Source: Sphingopyxis sp. BE259 (GTDB lineage Bacteria; Pseudomonadota; Alphaproteobacteria; Sphingomonadales; Sphingomonadaceae). Taken from it: a stretch of DNA of 64,000 nt. The notes beneath the pieces were generated by a model. The model saw only the letters and a list, made by a program, of their open reading frames with translations, did no database searches and was not told the origin of the DNA. This document shows, in pieces, positions 8,048 to 17,323 of the stretch. A program made the translations under genes and the position numbers. Each line of letters begins with the position of its first letter. Position 1 is the first letter of the stretch. The stretch spans positions 1,538,001 to 1,602,000 of the forward strand of contig NZ_JAVDWM010000001.1 of assembly GCF_031457495.1 (NCBI RefSeq), given 5' to 3'.

Positions 8048-8977
8048 TTGTCCGAAAACGATTTCATCGCTCGCCTGCGCGCCATTGCCACCGACCCTGC
8101 CGCCCGTGGCCTGGCCGATGATGCCGCCGAGTGGGAAGGGCTGGTCCTCACCCACGACATGATCGTCGAGGGTATCCACTTCCTGCCCGACGACACACCG
8201 CAGGATGTGGCGTGGAAACTGGTTGCGGTGAACTTGTCGGATCTGGCCGCCAAGGGCGCGGCGCCGGTCGGCGTGCTCGTTGGGTACAGCCTGGGCGACG
8301 ACGCCTGGGACGCCGCCTTTGTCGATGGGCTTGATGTAGCGCTGCGCCGCTTTGGCGTCATTCTGCTCGGCGGCGATACCGTGCGAGTGCCCGCCGGGGC
8401 GCCGCGCAGTTTCGCGCTGACCGCGATCGGCCGGGCGCCGCCGGGCGGAGCGCCGGCGCGGAGTGGGGCACGGCCGGGCGACCAATTGTGGGTCACCGGA
8501 TCGATCGGCAACGCCGGACTGGGGCTGGCGATGCGGCTGGGGCAGGTTGACCCCAACGAGACCTGCCTGGCCGCCTACAGCCGCCCGCAGCCGCTTTTGA
8601 CGTGCGGGCAGGCGTTGGTGCCGCACGTCCATGCGATGATGGACGTGTCGGATGGGCTGCTGATCGACGCGCAGCGGATGGCGGACGCCAGCGGGTGTCA
8701 GTTCGTCGTGATGCTGGAGGCAGTGCCGCTGTCGGCGGCGCTGCTTGCGGTGCGGCCCGATGTGATCGACACCCGCCTCGCCGCGGCGACCGCGGGCGAC
8801 GATTACCAGCTGTTATTTGCCGCCGATCCCGGCGCGGCAGGCGCGATCCGCGAGATTGCGGCGGGACTCAATATCGCGGCGACGCCGATCGGCCATGCCG
8901 GGGTAGGCGAGGGAATATTGCTGACCCATCGCGCCCAGCGCATCGCGCTGCCCGAGCGTCTCGGTTTCACACACTGA
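8048..8977 (+). CDS. thiL: Thiamine-monophosphate kinase
   Basis: ThiL phosphorylates thiamine monophosphate to the active cofactor thiamine diphosphate using ATP. 309 aa. Features: an N-terminal DDAAEW, then LTHDMIVEGIHF (the conserved metal-binding aspartates), VNLSDLAAKGAAPVG, GGDTVR, and MDVSDGLLIDAQRMA, then ATAGDDYQLLF. The start is taken as the TTG at 8048 because GGAGAAGG (8033-8040) lies 7 bases before it; a TTG at 8042 is too close. This ribosome site abuts the end of a palindromic repeat. The product would serve, among others, the ThDP enzyme encoded at 51042. Confidence 0.92.
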   Translation: MSENDFIARLRAIATDPAARGLADDAAEWEGLVLTHDMIVEGIHFLPDDTPQDVAWKLVAVNLSDLAAKGAAPVGVLVGYSLGDDAWDAAFVDGLDVALRRFGVILLGGDTVRVPAGAPRSFALTAIGRAPPGGAPARSGARPGDQLWVTGSIGNAGLGLAMRLGQVDPNETCLAAYSRPQPLLTCGQALVPHVHAMMDVSDGLLIDAQRMADASGCQFVVMLEAVPLSAALLAVRPDVIDTRLAAATAGDDYQLLFAADPGAAGAIREIAAGLNIAATPIGHAGVGEGILLTHRAQRIALPERLGFTH

Positions 8978-9156
8978 CGCGAAAGCGTTACAAAAGTGCC
9001 GAAAAACCGGGGTTGCCCTTGGCTTTCTTTCTTCCCATAACGCGGCGTCCAATTTTAGGGGCGGTCGCATCAGGGGAGAGGGCGAACCGGCAATCATAAG
9101 TCGGACGTGCTCGATTGTTCACCTGGGTCCGCCCCGCTCTATGGGGAAGGAAATTC

Positions 9157-11277
9157 ATGATTGATCCGGTTATGATCGCGATAGCGTGCGGCCTTATCGC
9201 CGTGCTCTATGGCTTCATTACCTCGCGCCAGGTGCTCAGCGCTTCGGCTGGTAATGATAAGATGCAGGAAATTGCCGCCGCCATTCAGGAAGGCGCCAAG
9301 GCCTATCTGGGCCGCCAATATCGCACCATCGCCATCGTCGGCGTCGTTGTCGCCATTCTGGTCGGGATTTTCCTCGGCGCGATTTCGGCAACCGGTTTCG
9401 TCATCGGCGCCGTGCTTTCGGGGGTCGCCGGGTATATCGGGATGAACATCTCGGTCAAAGCCAATGTCCGCACCGCGGCGGCGGCGCAGACCGGGCTGCA
9501 AGCCGGCCTGACCATGGCGTTCCGCGCCGGCGCGATTACCGGCATGCTGGTGGCGGGCCTTGCCCTGCTCGCGATCTCGGTCTTTTTCTGGTATCTGATC
9601 GGCCCGGGTGGGTTCACCGTTGGCGGTGAGGATCGCACCGTTGTCGACGCGCTCGTCGCGCTGGCCTTCGGCGCCTCGCTGATCTCGATCTTTGCGCGTC
9701 TCGGCGGCGGTATCTTTACCAAGGCCGCCGACGTCGGCGCCGACCTGGTCGGCAAGGTCGAGGCCGGAATCCCCGAAGACGATCCACGCAACCCTGCGGT
9801 GATCGCTGATAACGTCGGTGACAATGTCGGCGACTGCGCTGGTATGGCCGCCGATCTGTTCGAAACCTATGTCGTCACCGTCGGCGCCACCATGGTGCTG
9901 ATGGCGCTGCTGCTCAAGAGCGCGGGCGACCAGCTGCTCCCGTTGATGAGCCTGCCGCTGCTGATGGGCGGCGTCTGCATCATCACGTCGATCATCGGGA
10001 CCTATTTCGTCCGTCTTGGCGGCGGCAAGAATGTCATGGGCGCGATGTACAAGGGCTTCCTGGTCACTGCCGTCCTGTCGATCCCGGCGATCTGGTTCGC
10101 CACCAGCTATGTCCTCCAGGGCGACATGAGCACCGATGTGACCGGTCAGACGTTCAACGGCAGTGACCTCTTCTATTGCTCGCTGCTCGGGCTCGTCGTG
10201 ACCGGCCTGATCATCTGGATCACCGAATATTATACCGGCACCAACTATCGTCCGGTCCGCTCGATCGCCAAGGCGTCGGAAACGGGCCATGGCACCAACG
10301 TCATCCAGGGTCTGGCGATCAGCCTGGAATCGACCGCGCTGCCGACCCTCGTCATCTGCGTTGGCATCATCGCCGCATTCCAGATCGCAGGAATCGTCGG
10401 CATCGCCTTTGCCGCCACCGCGATGTTGGCACTGGCCGGCATGGTCGTTGCGCTCGATGCTTATGGTCCCGTCACCGACAACGCCGGCGGCATCGCCGAA
10501 ATGGCGGGCCTCGACGATTCGGTTCGTGAAAAGACCGACCTTCTCGACGCCGTGGGCAACACTACGAAGGCGGTGACCAAGGGTTATGCGATCGGGTCGG
10601 CGGGTCTGGCGGCGCTGGTGCTGTTCGGCACCTACACCGCTGACATCACCGAATATTCGGCGAAGCTGGGTCTGACCGAGCCGCTGACCTTCTCGCTGTC
10701 GTCGCCCTATGTCATCGTCGGGCTGCTGCTCGGTGCCTTGCTGCCGTATCTGTTCGGGGCGTTCGGCATGACCGCGGTCGGCCGTGCGGCGGGCGAAGTC
10801 GTCAAGGATGTTCGCGAGCAGTTCAAGAACAACCCGGGCATCATGACCTATGAGAGCAAGCCCGACTATGCGCGCACCGTCGATCTGGTGACCAAGGCGG
10901 CGATCAAGGAAATGATCATTCCGTCGTTGCTGCCGGTTCTCGCTCCGATCGTCGTCTATTTCGTGATCCGCGGCGTTGCGGGTCCGGCGGCGGCGCTCGA
11001 AGCGCTCGGCGCGCTCCTGCTCGGCGTCATCGTCGGCGGTCTGTTCGTCGCGATCTCGATGACCTCGGGCGGCGGCGCATGGGACAATGCCAAGAAATAT
11101 ATTGAGGACGGCAACCACGGCGGCAAGGGCAGCGAGGCCCATAAAGCTGCGGTGACCGGCGACACTGTCGGCGATCCGTACAAGGATACCGCGGGTCCGG
11201 CGGTCAACCCGATGATCAAGATCACCAACATCGTGGCAATCCTGCTCCTCGCGGCACTGGCACACGGCGCGGCGTAA
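9157..11277 (+). CDS. hppA: Membrane H+-translocating pyrophosphatase, K+-independent type
   Basis: 706 aa with many membrane helices. It couples hydrolysis of pyrophosphate to proton pumping. The substrate loop [40 protein letters not shown] (about residues 190-228) carries the Asp/Lys clusters that bind Mg-PPi. In [14 protein letters not shown], Lys471 and Thr474 occupy the positions that are Ala and Gly/Ala in potassium-dependent enzymes; lysine there is the known mark of potassium-independent H+-pumps. The ATG at 9157 follows GGGGAAGGAAA; a longer frame from 9115 has no ribosome site. Monocistronic, ended by a strong terminator. Confidence 0.95.
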   Translation: MIDPVMIAIACGLIAVLYGFITSRQVLSASAGNDKMQEIAAAIQEGAKAYLGRQYRTIAIVGVVVAILVGIFLGAISATGFVIGAVLSGVAGYIGMNISVKANVRTAAAAQTGLQAGLTMAFRAGAITGMLVAGLALLAISVFFWYLIGPGGFTVGGEDRTVVDALVALAFGASLISIFARLGGGIFTKAADVGADLVGKVEAGIPEDDPRNPAVIADNVGDNVGDCAGMAADLFETYVVTVGATMVLMALLLKSAGDQLLPLMSLPLLMGGVCIITSIIGTYFVRLGGGKNVMGAMYKGFLVTAVLSIPAIWFATSYVLQGDMSTDVTGQTFNGSDLFYCSLLGLVVTGLIIWITEYYTGTNYRPVRSIAKASETGHGTNVIQGLAISLESTALPTLVICVGIIAAFQIAGIVGIAFAATAMLALAGMVVALDAYGPVTDNAGGIAEMAGLDDSVREKTDLLDAVGNTTKAVTKGYAIGSAGLAALVLFGTYTADITEYSAKLGLTEPLTFSLSSPYVIVGLLLGALLPYLFGAFGMTAVGRAAGEVVKDVREQFKNNPGIMTYESKPDYARTVDLVTKAAIKEMIIPSLLPVLAPIVVYFVIRGVAGPAAALEALGALLLGVIVGGLFVAISMTSGGGAWDNAKKYIEDGNHGGKGSEAHKAAVTGDTVGDPYKDTAGPAVNPMIKITNIVAILLLAALAHGAA

Positions 11278-11304
11278 GCTGCGCGTCCTGTGCGGGCAAA
11301 GATA

Positions 11305-11335
11305 AGCCCCGCCGGAGTGATCCGGCGGGGCTTTT
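11305..11335 (+). terminator. Intrinsic terminator of hppA
   Basis: A perfect 12-bp stem (AGCCCCGCCGGA at 11305-11316 with TCCGGCGGGGCT at 11321-11332), 4-base loop GTGA, followed by TTTA, 27 bases after the hppA stop. Confidence 0.88.
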
Positions 11336-11351
11336 ATCATACTCCGGTCAA

Positions 11352-11467
11352 CCGTTTGTCCTGAGGAGGGGCTGAGCTTGTCGAAGACCCGTCTCGAAGG
11401 ACTGCGACGTTTGCGGTCCTTCGAGACGCCATTTCGACAAGCTCGATGGCTCCTCAGGACGAACGGA
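11352..11467. repeat. Palindromic repeat (cgtttgtcctgagg family)
   Basis: Long inverted repeat between hppA and a convergent SDR gene. Outer arms CCGTTTGTCCTGAGGAG and CTCCTCAGGACGAACGG enclose GAGCTTGTCGAAG / TTTCGACAAGCTC and an inner GTCTCGAAGGACTGCGAC stem. It is related to the elements at 7922, 22561 and 23566. Confidence 0.88.
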
Positions 11468-11473
11468 TAGGCG

Positions 11474-12286
11474 CTACCGACCTGCCTTCATCTGCGCGGC
11501 ATAGCCCGCCTGCACCATCGCGCTCATCCGGTCGAATAGCGCATCGGGATCGCCCCGCCGCAGCGCTGCGATCGCCGCCTCGGCGCCTTCCGCCAACACC
11601 AGCTCGCGCGTCCCTGCATCGACCGCCGCCAACATCTGCGCGGCGGCGAAGTCGGGGGACAGGCCGTTGTCGATCGCGGCGTCGCTTGTCCCGCGGACGC
11701 TGCCGTCGGCATTGAGCGCGTTGCGGCTGACGTTGGTCTGCACCGACCCCGGCGCGACGACGAGCACCTTCAACCCCAGATGCTCATTCTCTGCGCGGAC
11801 GCTGTCGTGGTAGCCGATCAGGCCGTGCTTGGCCGCGCAATAGGCGCTACGCAGCGGCACCCCGGCGATCCCCGCGACGCTGGATATGGCAATGATCTGG
11901 CCGCCGCCCGCGCCGATCATAAGCGGTAATAGTCGCTGGGTCAGCGCGATCGGGGCGAGCAGATCGACCGCGACGATCCGCTCATAGACGGCAAAGTCGG
12001 TGTCGATCGCCAGGCTGCGCTGCGAAATCCCGGCATTGTTGACCAGCCCGTCGATGCGCCCGCACCAGTTCCACGCCTGCTGCACGATGACGGGCAGGGC
12101 GGCATAGTCGGTTGCCTCGAACGGCAATATCATCGTTCCGGCGCCGCAATCCTTCGCGACCGCTTCCAGTGCCGCAATGTTGCGCCCCGACAGGATCAGC
12201 TTTGCCCCGCGCGCCGCGAGCGCCCGCGCCAGCGCCGCGCCGATTCCCGACGAAGCGCCCGTGATCCACCAGATTTGACCGTTCAT
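11474..12286 (-). CDS. Classical short-chain dehydrogenase/reductase
   Basis: 270 aa with a full classical SDR core: the cofactor motif TGASSGIG (residues 9-16), NNAG at about 88-91, the catalytic Ser in ISSVAG and Tyr-x3-Lys in SAYCAAKHG. SGRN after the second strand suggests NADP preference. The C-terminal tail (about residues 195-270) is variable and the substrate cannot be read from sequence; the arrangement resembles the DHRS7-like oxidoreductases. It is a single gene, convergent with hppA across a repeat and divergent from carD. Confidence 0.88.
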   Translation of the reverse strand: MNGQIWWITGASSGIGAALARALAARGAKLILSGRNIAALEAVAKDCGAGTMILPFEATDYAALPVIVQQAWNWCGRIDGLVNNAGISQRSLAIDTDFAVYERIVAVDLLAPIALTQRLLPLMIGAGGGQIIAISSVAGIAGVPLRSAYCAAKHGLIGYHDSVRAENEHLGLKVLVVAPGSVQTNVSRNALNADGSVRGTSDAAIDNGLSPDFAAAQMLAAVDAGTRELVLAEGAEAAIAALRRGDPDALFDRMSAMVQAGYAAQMKAGR

Positions 12287-12588
12287 ATCCGCTCCCTGTC
12301 ACTGCTTTCGTGCCAAGGTGAAACTGCAACAGGATGGCGTCAAGGCGCCGTGCCGCGCGGGGGTGGCAATTTTGTTGCGAATCTGTTATAATAAATATCA
12401 ACGCGCCGACATTCTGCCTCTGCCTGTCGCTGGCTGGGGTATGTCACGGCGTTCCGATGGAGCCATATCCCTTGTCACTCTGACTGGCTAGCGCCGAGCG
12501 ATTGCAAATCCCCCTTGGCTAGAGGGCGGGATGCGCCGCTGTTGTCGCAGTTTCAGATCGGGGTCAAGGCACAACAAAAGGAATTTGC
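12287..12588. other. Divergent promoter region SDR / carD
   Basis: 302 bases without a gene. It contains a perfect TATAAT at 12387-12392 in an A+T-rich patch, 197 bases before carD, with only a weak -35 (TGGCAA at 12364-12369, 17-base spacing). The rest shows no ORF, repeat or RNA gene. The carD ribosome site AAAAGGAA lies at its right end. Confidence 0.45.
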
Positions 12589-13116
12589 ATGTCCGTGAAC
12601 ACGCTCTTGTTCGAAGTCGGTGATTATGTCGTTTATCCCAAACATGGCGTGGGGCGCGTCATCGAGTTGCAGAAATCGGAAATCGCCGGGATGCAGCTCG
12701 AACTTTATGTCCTGCGCTTCGAAAAGGAAAAAATGACCCTTCGCGTGCCGACGAACAAGGCCGAAGGCGTGGGGATGCGCAAGCTGTCGTCGGATAAGAC
12801 GCTGAAGGAAGCACTGCAGGTGCTGACCACCAAGCCGAAGGTCAAGCGCACCATGTGGTCGCGCCGCGCGCAGGAATATGAAGCGAAGATCAATTCGGGC
12901 GACCTGGTTTCGATCGCCGAAGTGACCCGCGACCTGTTCCGCGCCGACGACCAGCCCGAGCAGAGCTATTCGGAACGCCAGATCTTTGAAGCGGCGTCGA
13001 GCCGCCTCGCGCGCGAATTGGGCGCGATGGAAGAAAGCGACGAAAAGACTGCGCAGGCGAAGATCCTGCAGATTCTGAACGAACATGCGCCGCTGTATTA
13101 CGCCGAAAAGGTGTAA
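12589..13116 (+). CDS. carD: CarD-family RNA polymerase-interacting regulator
   Basis: 175 aa. Residues about 8-65 form the Tudor-like RNA polymerase interaction domain (FEVGDYVVYPKHGVGRV, then LELYVLRFEKEKMTLRVPTNKAE), the rest is a helical DNA-contacting domain with KVKRTMWSRRAQEYEAKINSGD. CarD proteins bind the RNA polymerase beta subunit at promoters and stabilise open complexes, notably at rRNA promoters. AAAAGGAA precedes the ATG by 6 bases. Monocistronic with a strong terminator. Alphaproteobacterial CarD is normally conserved as core genome. Confidence 0.93.
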   Translation: MSVNTLLFEVGDYVVYPKHGVGRVIELQKSEIAGMQLELYVLRFEKEKMTLRVPTNKAEGVGMRKLSSDKTLKEALQVLTTKPKVKRTMWSRRAQEYEAKINSGDLVSIAEVTRDLFRADDQPEQSYSERQIFEAASSRLARELGAMEESDEKTAQAKILQILNEHAPLYYAEKV

Positions 13117-13139
13117 GCTGCGGGCTTCGGGATAAAGGG

Positions 13140-13168
13140 AAGGGCGGTTCGAAAGAACCGCCCTTTTT
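13140..13168 (+). terminator. Intrinsic terminator of carD
   Basis: An 11-bp stem (AAGGGCGGTTC at 13140-13150 with GAACCGCCCTT at 13155-13165), GAAA tetraloop and a T-run, 23 bases after the carD stop. Confidence 0.92.
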
Positions 13169-13282
13169 GATTCTGCCATCTGATTCCTATGCCGAACAGT
13201 AGACCGGCTGACGTTCGGCAGTATCCGCCTTCCACCTGCGTGGTGGACGTCGTTCAGGCGCTCATGCTGCCGTGCTGGACGG

Positions 13283-14200
13283 TTATTTCATTCGGTCTTC
13301 GTCAATAATCGACGTCTGCGGTTGATCTGCTGCATAGGTTCCGATGATGCGACATTGTCGCCCTTTCGGACAATTGAGGGCAACACGTTTGGTGGCCGCT
13401 GCCGCATTGGCGGCATCGGTCCAGTAGGTTGCGCCGACGTTGTCGGCAAAATGTACGAGTATGCCCGACCCGCTGTACTGGCCGAGCACGCATTCCATAC
13501 CTGTGTCAGCCGCACACCGCTTGACGGCGGCGTCGACAGCCGCGTCCAACCCGCTGATGCCTGAAACAAGCCATGTTTTCCACCGCCATGCCGGCACTGT
13601 CGCTTTCGTCCAAGCGACGACGGCATATTTTCGGTTTAACGGGATGAACTTCGGGAAGCTGTCCTTTGGACCTGTGCTGTTGAAGAAAGTCTTGGTAATC
13701 TCGCAGCCAACACTTTGTTGCTGACAAGATGCCAGAGCTTTTGAACGAGCAACTTCGTTATTGACGTCACCTGCGGCAAAGGCATGTCCAATAATGTCCT
13801 GCGCCACCACGATGACGAACGCGTTGTAGCCCCCGTACAGGGCATAGCATCCTTTGCCCATCTGTCTTTGACACGCTTGCAAAGCGGCTTTGTCGGCAGC
13901 CGGACCACTGTCATAACCCGATGTCGCCCACAGCACCGACGTGTCGGGGTGCGCGATAACGGACATGAATGCGTCGGGTATCGGTCCAGGCGCCGAGTCG
14001 GGTTCGCCTTGCGGATTGCCGTCCGCCGGGCCCATGGGGGCACATGCAAACCAGCCGACATCGGCACCACCGGTCGGGTAAAAGCCGGGTGGACAGCGTC
14101 CTTCTGCGTTCGCCGGTACCGAAAGGCATAGGGTACCAATCAGGGCGACGAACACGGCAAGGCCCACCGATCGGGCGAATCTGAAATGACGCATGCGCAC
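13283..14200 (-). CDS. Exported protein with two DUF4189-like repeats
   Basis: 305 aa. A clear Sec signal peptide (about 1-32, hydrophobic core GLAVFVALIGTLCLSV, cleavage after ANA) is followed by a Cys-containing segment (CPPGFYPTGG...GWFACAP). Two similar modules follow, about 78-130 (SVIAHPDTSVLWATSGYDSG, then AALQACQ...CYALYGGYNAFVIVVA) and about 190-250 (YAVVAWTKA, then AAVKRCAADTGMECVLGQYSGSGILVHFAD), each with the Ala-rich helix and paired cysteines of DUF4189. No enzyme motif is seen. It stands alone, with a base composition a little lower in G+C than its neighbours, and could be a recently gained gene. Function unknown. Confidence 0.65.
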   Translation of the reverse strand: MRMRHFRFARSVGLAVFVALIGTLCLSVPANAEGRCPPGFYPTGGADVGWFACAPMGPADGNPQGEPDSAPGPIPDAFMSVIAHPDTSVLWATSGYDSGPAADKAALQACQRQMGKGCYALYGGYNAFVIVVAQDIIGHAFAAGDVNNEVARSKALASCQQQSVGCEITKTFFNSTGPKDSFPKFIPLNRKYAVVAWTKATVPAWRWKTWLVSGISGLDAAVDAAVKRCAADTGMECVLGQYSGSGILVHFADNVGATYWTDAANAAAATKRVALNCPKGRQCRIIGTYAADQPQTSIIDEDRMK

Positions 14201-14438
14201 AATTTTCCTATTCGATACTCATCGCCACAAAGCGCCCCCAAATTTTTGGGAAGCCTAATCCGCCATATCATTGGTAAAATCTAAATATGGTACTGGTGCG
14301 TTGAAGGAGCGGGTTAGGTTTCATCCGCTAGCTGCCAGAGATGCAGTAAAAAATCATGCCAGACATCGAGGCCGACCAACGCAATTTGCTCATAGCCCGC
14401 GGCATGTCGCAGCATTCCTGTTTGATCGACCCGTCCGG

Positions 14439-15179
14439 TCAGGGATAATCCGCACTCACAAAATAAAGCCCATCCGGCGGGGCATTCAGTCCCAGCGCGT
14501 TTCGGTCCGCCGCCGCCAGCGCCGCCTTCAAGTCCGCCGCCGACCATTTGCCATAGCCGACCAACGCCAGACATCCGACCATTGATCGCACCTGATGATG
14601 GAGGAAGCTGCGCGCCGCTGCCTCGATGATCAGTTCCTCGCCGTGGCGGCTGACCGATAGCTTATCCAGCGTCTTCACCGGACTTTGCGACTGGCAATGC
14701 GCCGAGCGGAAGGTGGTGAAATCATGCAGGCCAATGAGGTGCTGCGCGGCTTCGTGCATCGCATCGGCATCCAGCGGCCGCGCGACCTGCCACGACAGCC
14801 CTTTGTCCCATGTCAGCGGGGCGCGGCGGTTGACGATGCGATATTCATAGGACCGGCCGATACAGGCAAAGCGCGCGTGCCAGTCGTCGGGGACAATCTC
14901 GCAGCCGATGATCGCGATCGGCGCGGGGCGCAGCTGCGCGTTGAGCGCCTCGGTCAGCTTGAACGGGGTCAGCGGCTTTTCGATGTCGACATGCGCGCGC
15001 ATCGCGATGGCATGCACGCCAGCGTCGGTGCGTCCGGCGCTGAACACCTGCGCGGTCTCACCGGTGAAGCGGTGGATTGCTTCCTCGATCGCCTGCTGGA
15101 TGCTCGGGCCATGCGCCTGCCGCTGCCAGCCCATAAAGGGGCGGCCGTCATATTCGATGGTGAGGGCAAAGCGGGTCAT
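14439..15179 (-). CDS. truA: tRNA pseudouridine(38-40) synthase TruA
   Basis: 246 aa. TruA isomerises uridines 38-40 in the anticodon stem of many tRNAs. The catalytic aspartate lies in GRTDAGVHA (about residue 52), and [11 protein letters not shown] and the C-terminal APPDGLYF are family signatures. The start at 15179 ([19 protein letters not shown]) was chosen over an upstream in-frame ATG at 15236 that lies inside a repeat. It is downstream of fmt on the same strand, the two being separated by a long palindromic repeat. Confidence 0.95.
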   Translation of the reverse strand: MTRFALTIEYDGRPFMGWQRQAHGPSIQQAIEEAIHRFTGETAQVFSAGRTDAGVHAIAMRAHVDIEKPLTPFKLTEALNAQLRPAPIAIIGCEIVPDDWHARFACIGRSYEYRIVNRRAPLTWDKGLSWQVARPLDADAMHEAAQHLIGLHDFTTFRSAHCQSQSPVKTLDKLSVSRHGEELIIEAAARSFLHHQVRSMVGCLALVGYGKWSAADLKAALAAADRNALGLNAPPDGLYFVSADYP

Positions 15180-15225
15180 GGGCAGGGCTTTAGCGTTGCG
15201 ATCCGAAATTGTCGAAGGTGCGAAT

Positions 15226-15389
15226 CCCTCTCCCATTTAGGGAGAGGGTTGCGAAAGCTTGGCAGCTTGCTGCCTAGCTGGAGCTGGGTGAGGGGTTGTG
15301 ACGTCACGATAGCACACAGCCCCTCACCCGCTGCGACTAAGCCAGCAAGCTGGCAAGTCTCGCTGCCCTCTCCCTAAATGGGAGAGGGG
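15226..15389. repeat. Long palindromic repeat (ccctctcccatttagggagaggg family)
   Basis: A 164-base imperfect inverted repeat between fmt and truA. Each end is itself a small hairpin (CCCTCTCCCATTTAGGGAGAGGG at the left, its equivalent at the right), and the arms also share AGCTTGCTG / CAGCAAGCT and CTCACCC / GGGTGAG. Such nested structure is typical of MITE-like or REP-pair elements. It sits inside a two-gene operon. Confidence 0.85.
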
Positions 15390-15390
15390 A

Positions 15391-16311
15391 TCAGGATAGC
15401 CGCGTCCCTTTGACGATCCCCCGACCGCGCAGCAATTCGCCCGCCTCCATCGCGGGCTTGCCCGCTCGCTGCACCCGCGCCGCGCGGATTGCGCCGGGGT
15501 TGCAGGCGATGGTGAGGGCATCGTCGAGCGTCGTGCCGGGCGCCGCCCCCGCCACCGTCTCTCCCGGATGGACAACCTCGGCGGCCAAAATCTTGTACCG
15601 CTCGGCCTCCAGCTCGAAAAATGCCCCCGGGACCGGGTTGAACGCGCGAATCTGGCGTTCGACCTGCACCGCGCTGACCAGAAAATCGAGCCGCGCTTCG
15701 CTCTTGTCGATCTTGGCAGCATAGGTGACGCCGTCGTCGGGCTGCGGCACCGGCGGAAAGGCGTGGAGGTCGCTCAGCACGCGCCGCATCATCAACGCGC
15801 CCATTTCGGCGAGTTCGTGGGTCAGCACCCCCGCCGTCTTGCGCCCGATCGGGGTCGGCTCGACCAGCCGCATCGCGCCGGTGTCGAGCCCGACGTCCAT
15901 CTGCATGATCGTCACGCCCGTTTCGGCGTCACCCGCCAGGATCGCGCGCTGCACCGGCGCCGCACCGCGCCAGCGCGGCAAGATCGATCCATGGACGTTG
16001 AGGCAGCCCTCGCGCGGGGCGTCGAGGATCGCTTGCGGCAGGATCAGACCGTAAGCCGCGACCACCGCAACATCGAGGTCGAGCGCGGCGAACTCGGCCT
16101 GTTCGTCGCCGCCCTTCAGGCTTTTCGGGGTGCGGACGGGCAGGGCGTGTTCTTCGGCCCAGACCTGCACCGGGCTTTTCTGCAATTTCTTTCCGCGCTG
16201 CGCCGGACGCGGCGGCTGGGTATAGACCGCGGCAATGTCATGCCCCGCGGCATGCAGAGCAGCGAGTGTCGGCACCGCAAAGGGCGGCGTTCCCATGAAG
16301 GCGATACGCAT
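15391..16311 (-). CDS. fmt: Methionyl-tRNA formyltransferase
   Basis: 306 aa. Fmt formylates Met-tRNA(fMet) with 10-formyl-tetrahydrofolate before initiation. The N-terminal [19 protein letters not shown] and the catalytic [21 protein letters not shown] (Asn, His; about residues 105-125) followed by [10 protein letters not shown] are diagnostic. The C-terminal OB-like domain begins near residue 205 ([12 protein letters not shown]). Its partner def lies nearby on the opposite strand beyond recR, the usual linkage of formylation and deformylation genes. Confidence 0.96.
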   Translation of the reverse strand: MRIAFMGTPPFAVPTLAALHAAGHDIAAVYTQPPRPAQRGKKLQKSPVQVWAEEHALPVRTPKSLKGGDEQAEFAALDLDVAVVAAYGLILPQAILDAPREGCLNVHGSILPRWRGAAPVQRAILAGDAETGVTIMQMDVGLDTGAMRLVEPTPIGRKTAGVLTHELAEMGALMMRRVLSDLHAFPPVPQPDDGVTYAAKIDKSEARLDFLVSAVQVERQIRAFNPVPGAFFELEAERYKILAAEVVHPGETVAGAAPGTTLDDALTIACNPGAIRAARVQRAGKPAMEAGELLRGRGIVKGTRLS

Positions 16312-16368
16312 GGGTGCGGGCTTTGGCGGAGGTGGGGCGGTTGTGCAAGATTGATGCTCGCCTTCTTC

Positions 16369-16462
16369 GTCATGCCGGACCCTTCGACAGGCTCAGGACA
16401 GGCTTGATCCGGCATCCATCGCGGCGCGGTGGGCATGGCCCCGGATCAAGTCCGGGGTGACG
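16369..16462. repeat. Composite palindromic repeat (ccggacttgatccgg family)
   Basis: Between the divergent fmt and recR starts. It combines CGTCATGCCGGACCCTTCGACAGGCTCAGGACAGG with CTTGATCCGGCATCC and a right arm GGCCCCGGATCAAGTCCGGGGTGACG, so it looks like two repeat families recombined or nested. Related copies are at 20572, 21303 and 29693. Confidence 0.75.
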
Positions 16463-16519
16463 ATGTAGGGGTAAGGAAGGGATGTTGCGCGTATCCCCCC
16501 GCGCCACTACCACCGCCCC

Positions 16520-17116
16520 ATGGCCTCCACCGAAATCGAAGCCCTCGTCCAGCAACTCGCCCGTCTCCCCGGCCTCGGCCCGCGGTCGGCGCGGCGCGCG
16601 GTGCTGCATCTGATGAAGAAGCGCGAGTCTGCATTCGTGCCGCTGCTCGCGGCGCTCCAGACGGTGTCCGAACGGCTGGTCACCTGCACCATCTGCGGCA
16701 ATGTCGACACCCACGATCCCTGCGCGATCTGCGCCGACCCGCGCCGCGATGCGCGGTCGCTGTGCGTGGTCGAGGAAGTATCGGACCTGTGGGCGCTCGA
16801 CAAGTCGCGGCTGTTCCCCGGCAAATATCATGTGCTGGGCGGGCGATTGTCGGCGCTGGAGGGCATCCGCCCGCAGGATCTGGCGATCGACGCCCTCGTC
16901 GCGCGCGTCGCGGCGGGCGGTATCGACGAGGTCGTGCTGGCTATGAACGCGACACTTGAGGGGCAGACGACCGCCCATTATCTGGCCGAGCGGCTGGAGG
17001 GCTATCCGGTGCGGTTGACGCAGCTGGCGCATGGCCTGCCGGTGGGAGGCGAGCTGGATTATCTCGATGAGGGGACGTTGGCGCAGGCGCTGCGGGCAAG
17101 ACGGCCGGTGGGGTAG
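16520..17116 (+). CDS. recR: Recombination mediator RecR
   Basis: 198 aa. With RecF/RecO, RecR loads RecA at single-strand gaps. Seen in order: an N-terminal HhH ([19 protein letters not shown]), a zinc site with Cys56, Cys59, Cys68 and Cys71, and a Toprim domain starting [13 protein letters not shown] and continuing [19 protein letters not shown], ending with the conserved [23 protein letters not shown]. It is the first of three same-strand genes (recR, a zinc-ribbon protein, def). Confidence 0.96.
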   Translation: MASTEIEALVQQLARLPGLGPRSARRAVLHLMKKRESAFVPLLAALQTVSERLVTCTICGNVDTHDPCAICADPRRDARSLCVVEEVSDLWALDKSRLFPGKYHVLGGRLSALEGIRPQDLAIDALVARVAAGGIDEVVLAMNATLEGQTTAHYLAERLEGYPVRLTQLAHGLPVGGELDYLDEGTLAQALRARRPVG

Positions 17117-17118
17117 CA

Positions 17119-17292
17119 ATGACCGAGAAAAGCTGTCCAGAGTGCGCTGAGCGCGTCAAAGCGGAAGCGATCAAATGTCGCCATTGCGGATACCGCTGGT
17201 CGGGACACGAAAAGCTGCCGTTTGATCCGTGGCGCGTCGGATCGTTTGTGTTGATCTTGGCTATGGTTGTGTTGGCTATCGCTACCTCTTGA
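17119..17292 (+). CDS. Small zinc-ribbon membrane protein
   Basis: 57 aa, only 2 bases after the recR stop. Two CxxC knuckles (CPEC at residues 6-9 and CRHC at 20-23, followed by GYRW) make a UPF0547-type zinc ribbon, and a hydrophobic helix (about residues 40-56, VGSFVLILAMVVLAIA) follows. A lone gene of this size between recR and def is easily missed by gene callers. The family has no settled function; the layout suggests a zinc-binding head on the cytoplasmic side of a single membrane anchor. Confidence 0.7.
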   Translation: MTEKSCPECAERVKAEAIKCRHCGYRWSGHEKLPFDPWRVGSFVLILAMVVLAIATS

Positions 17293-17323
17293 CCCAAAGC
17301 CCCCGCAATCATACCTGACCCCC

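Noticed and set aside
9139..11340. Minus-strand open frame of 733 codons opposite hppA
   Set aside because: High G+C coding strand gives long antisense frames; the protein is His/Arg/Asp rich without domains and hppA on the plus strand is unambiguous.
13736..13800. Frameshifted reading frames over the DUF4189 gene
   Set aside because: The minus-strand 305-aa frame is complete with signal peptide, so the gene is intact.
14314..14440. Short frame after truA (MLRHAAGYEQIALVGL onward)
   Set aside because: About 33 codons with plausible composition but no ribosome site with proper spacing and no recognisable family; may be a relic, too weak to list.
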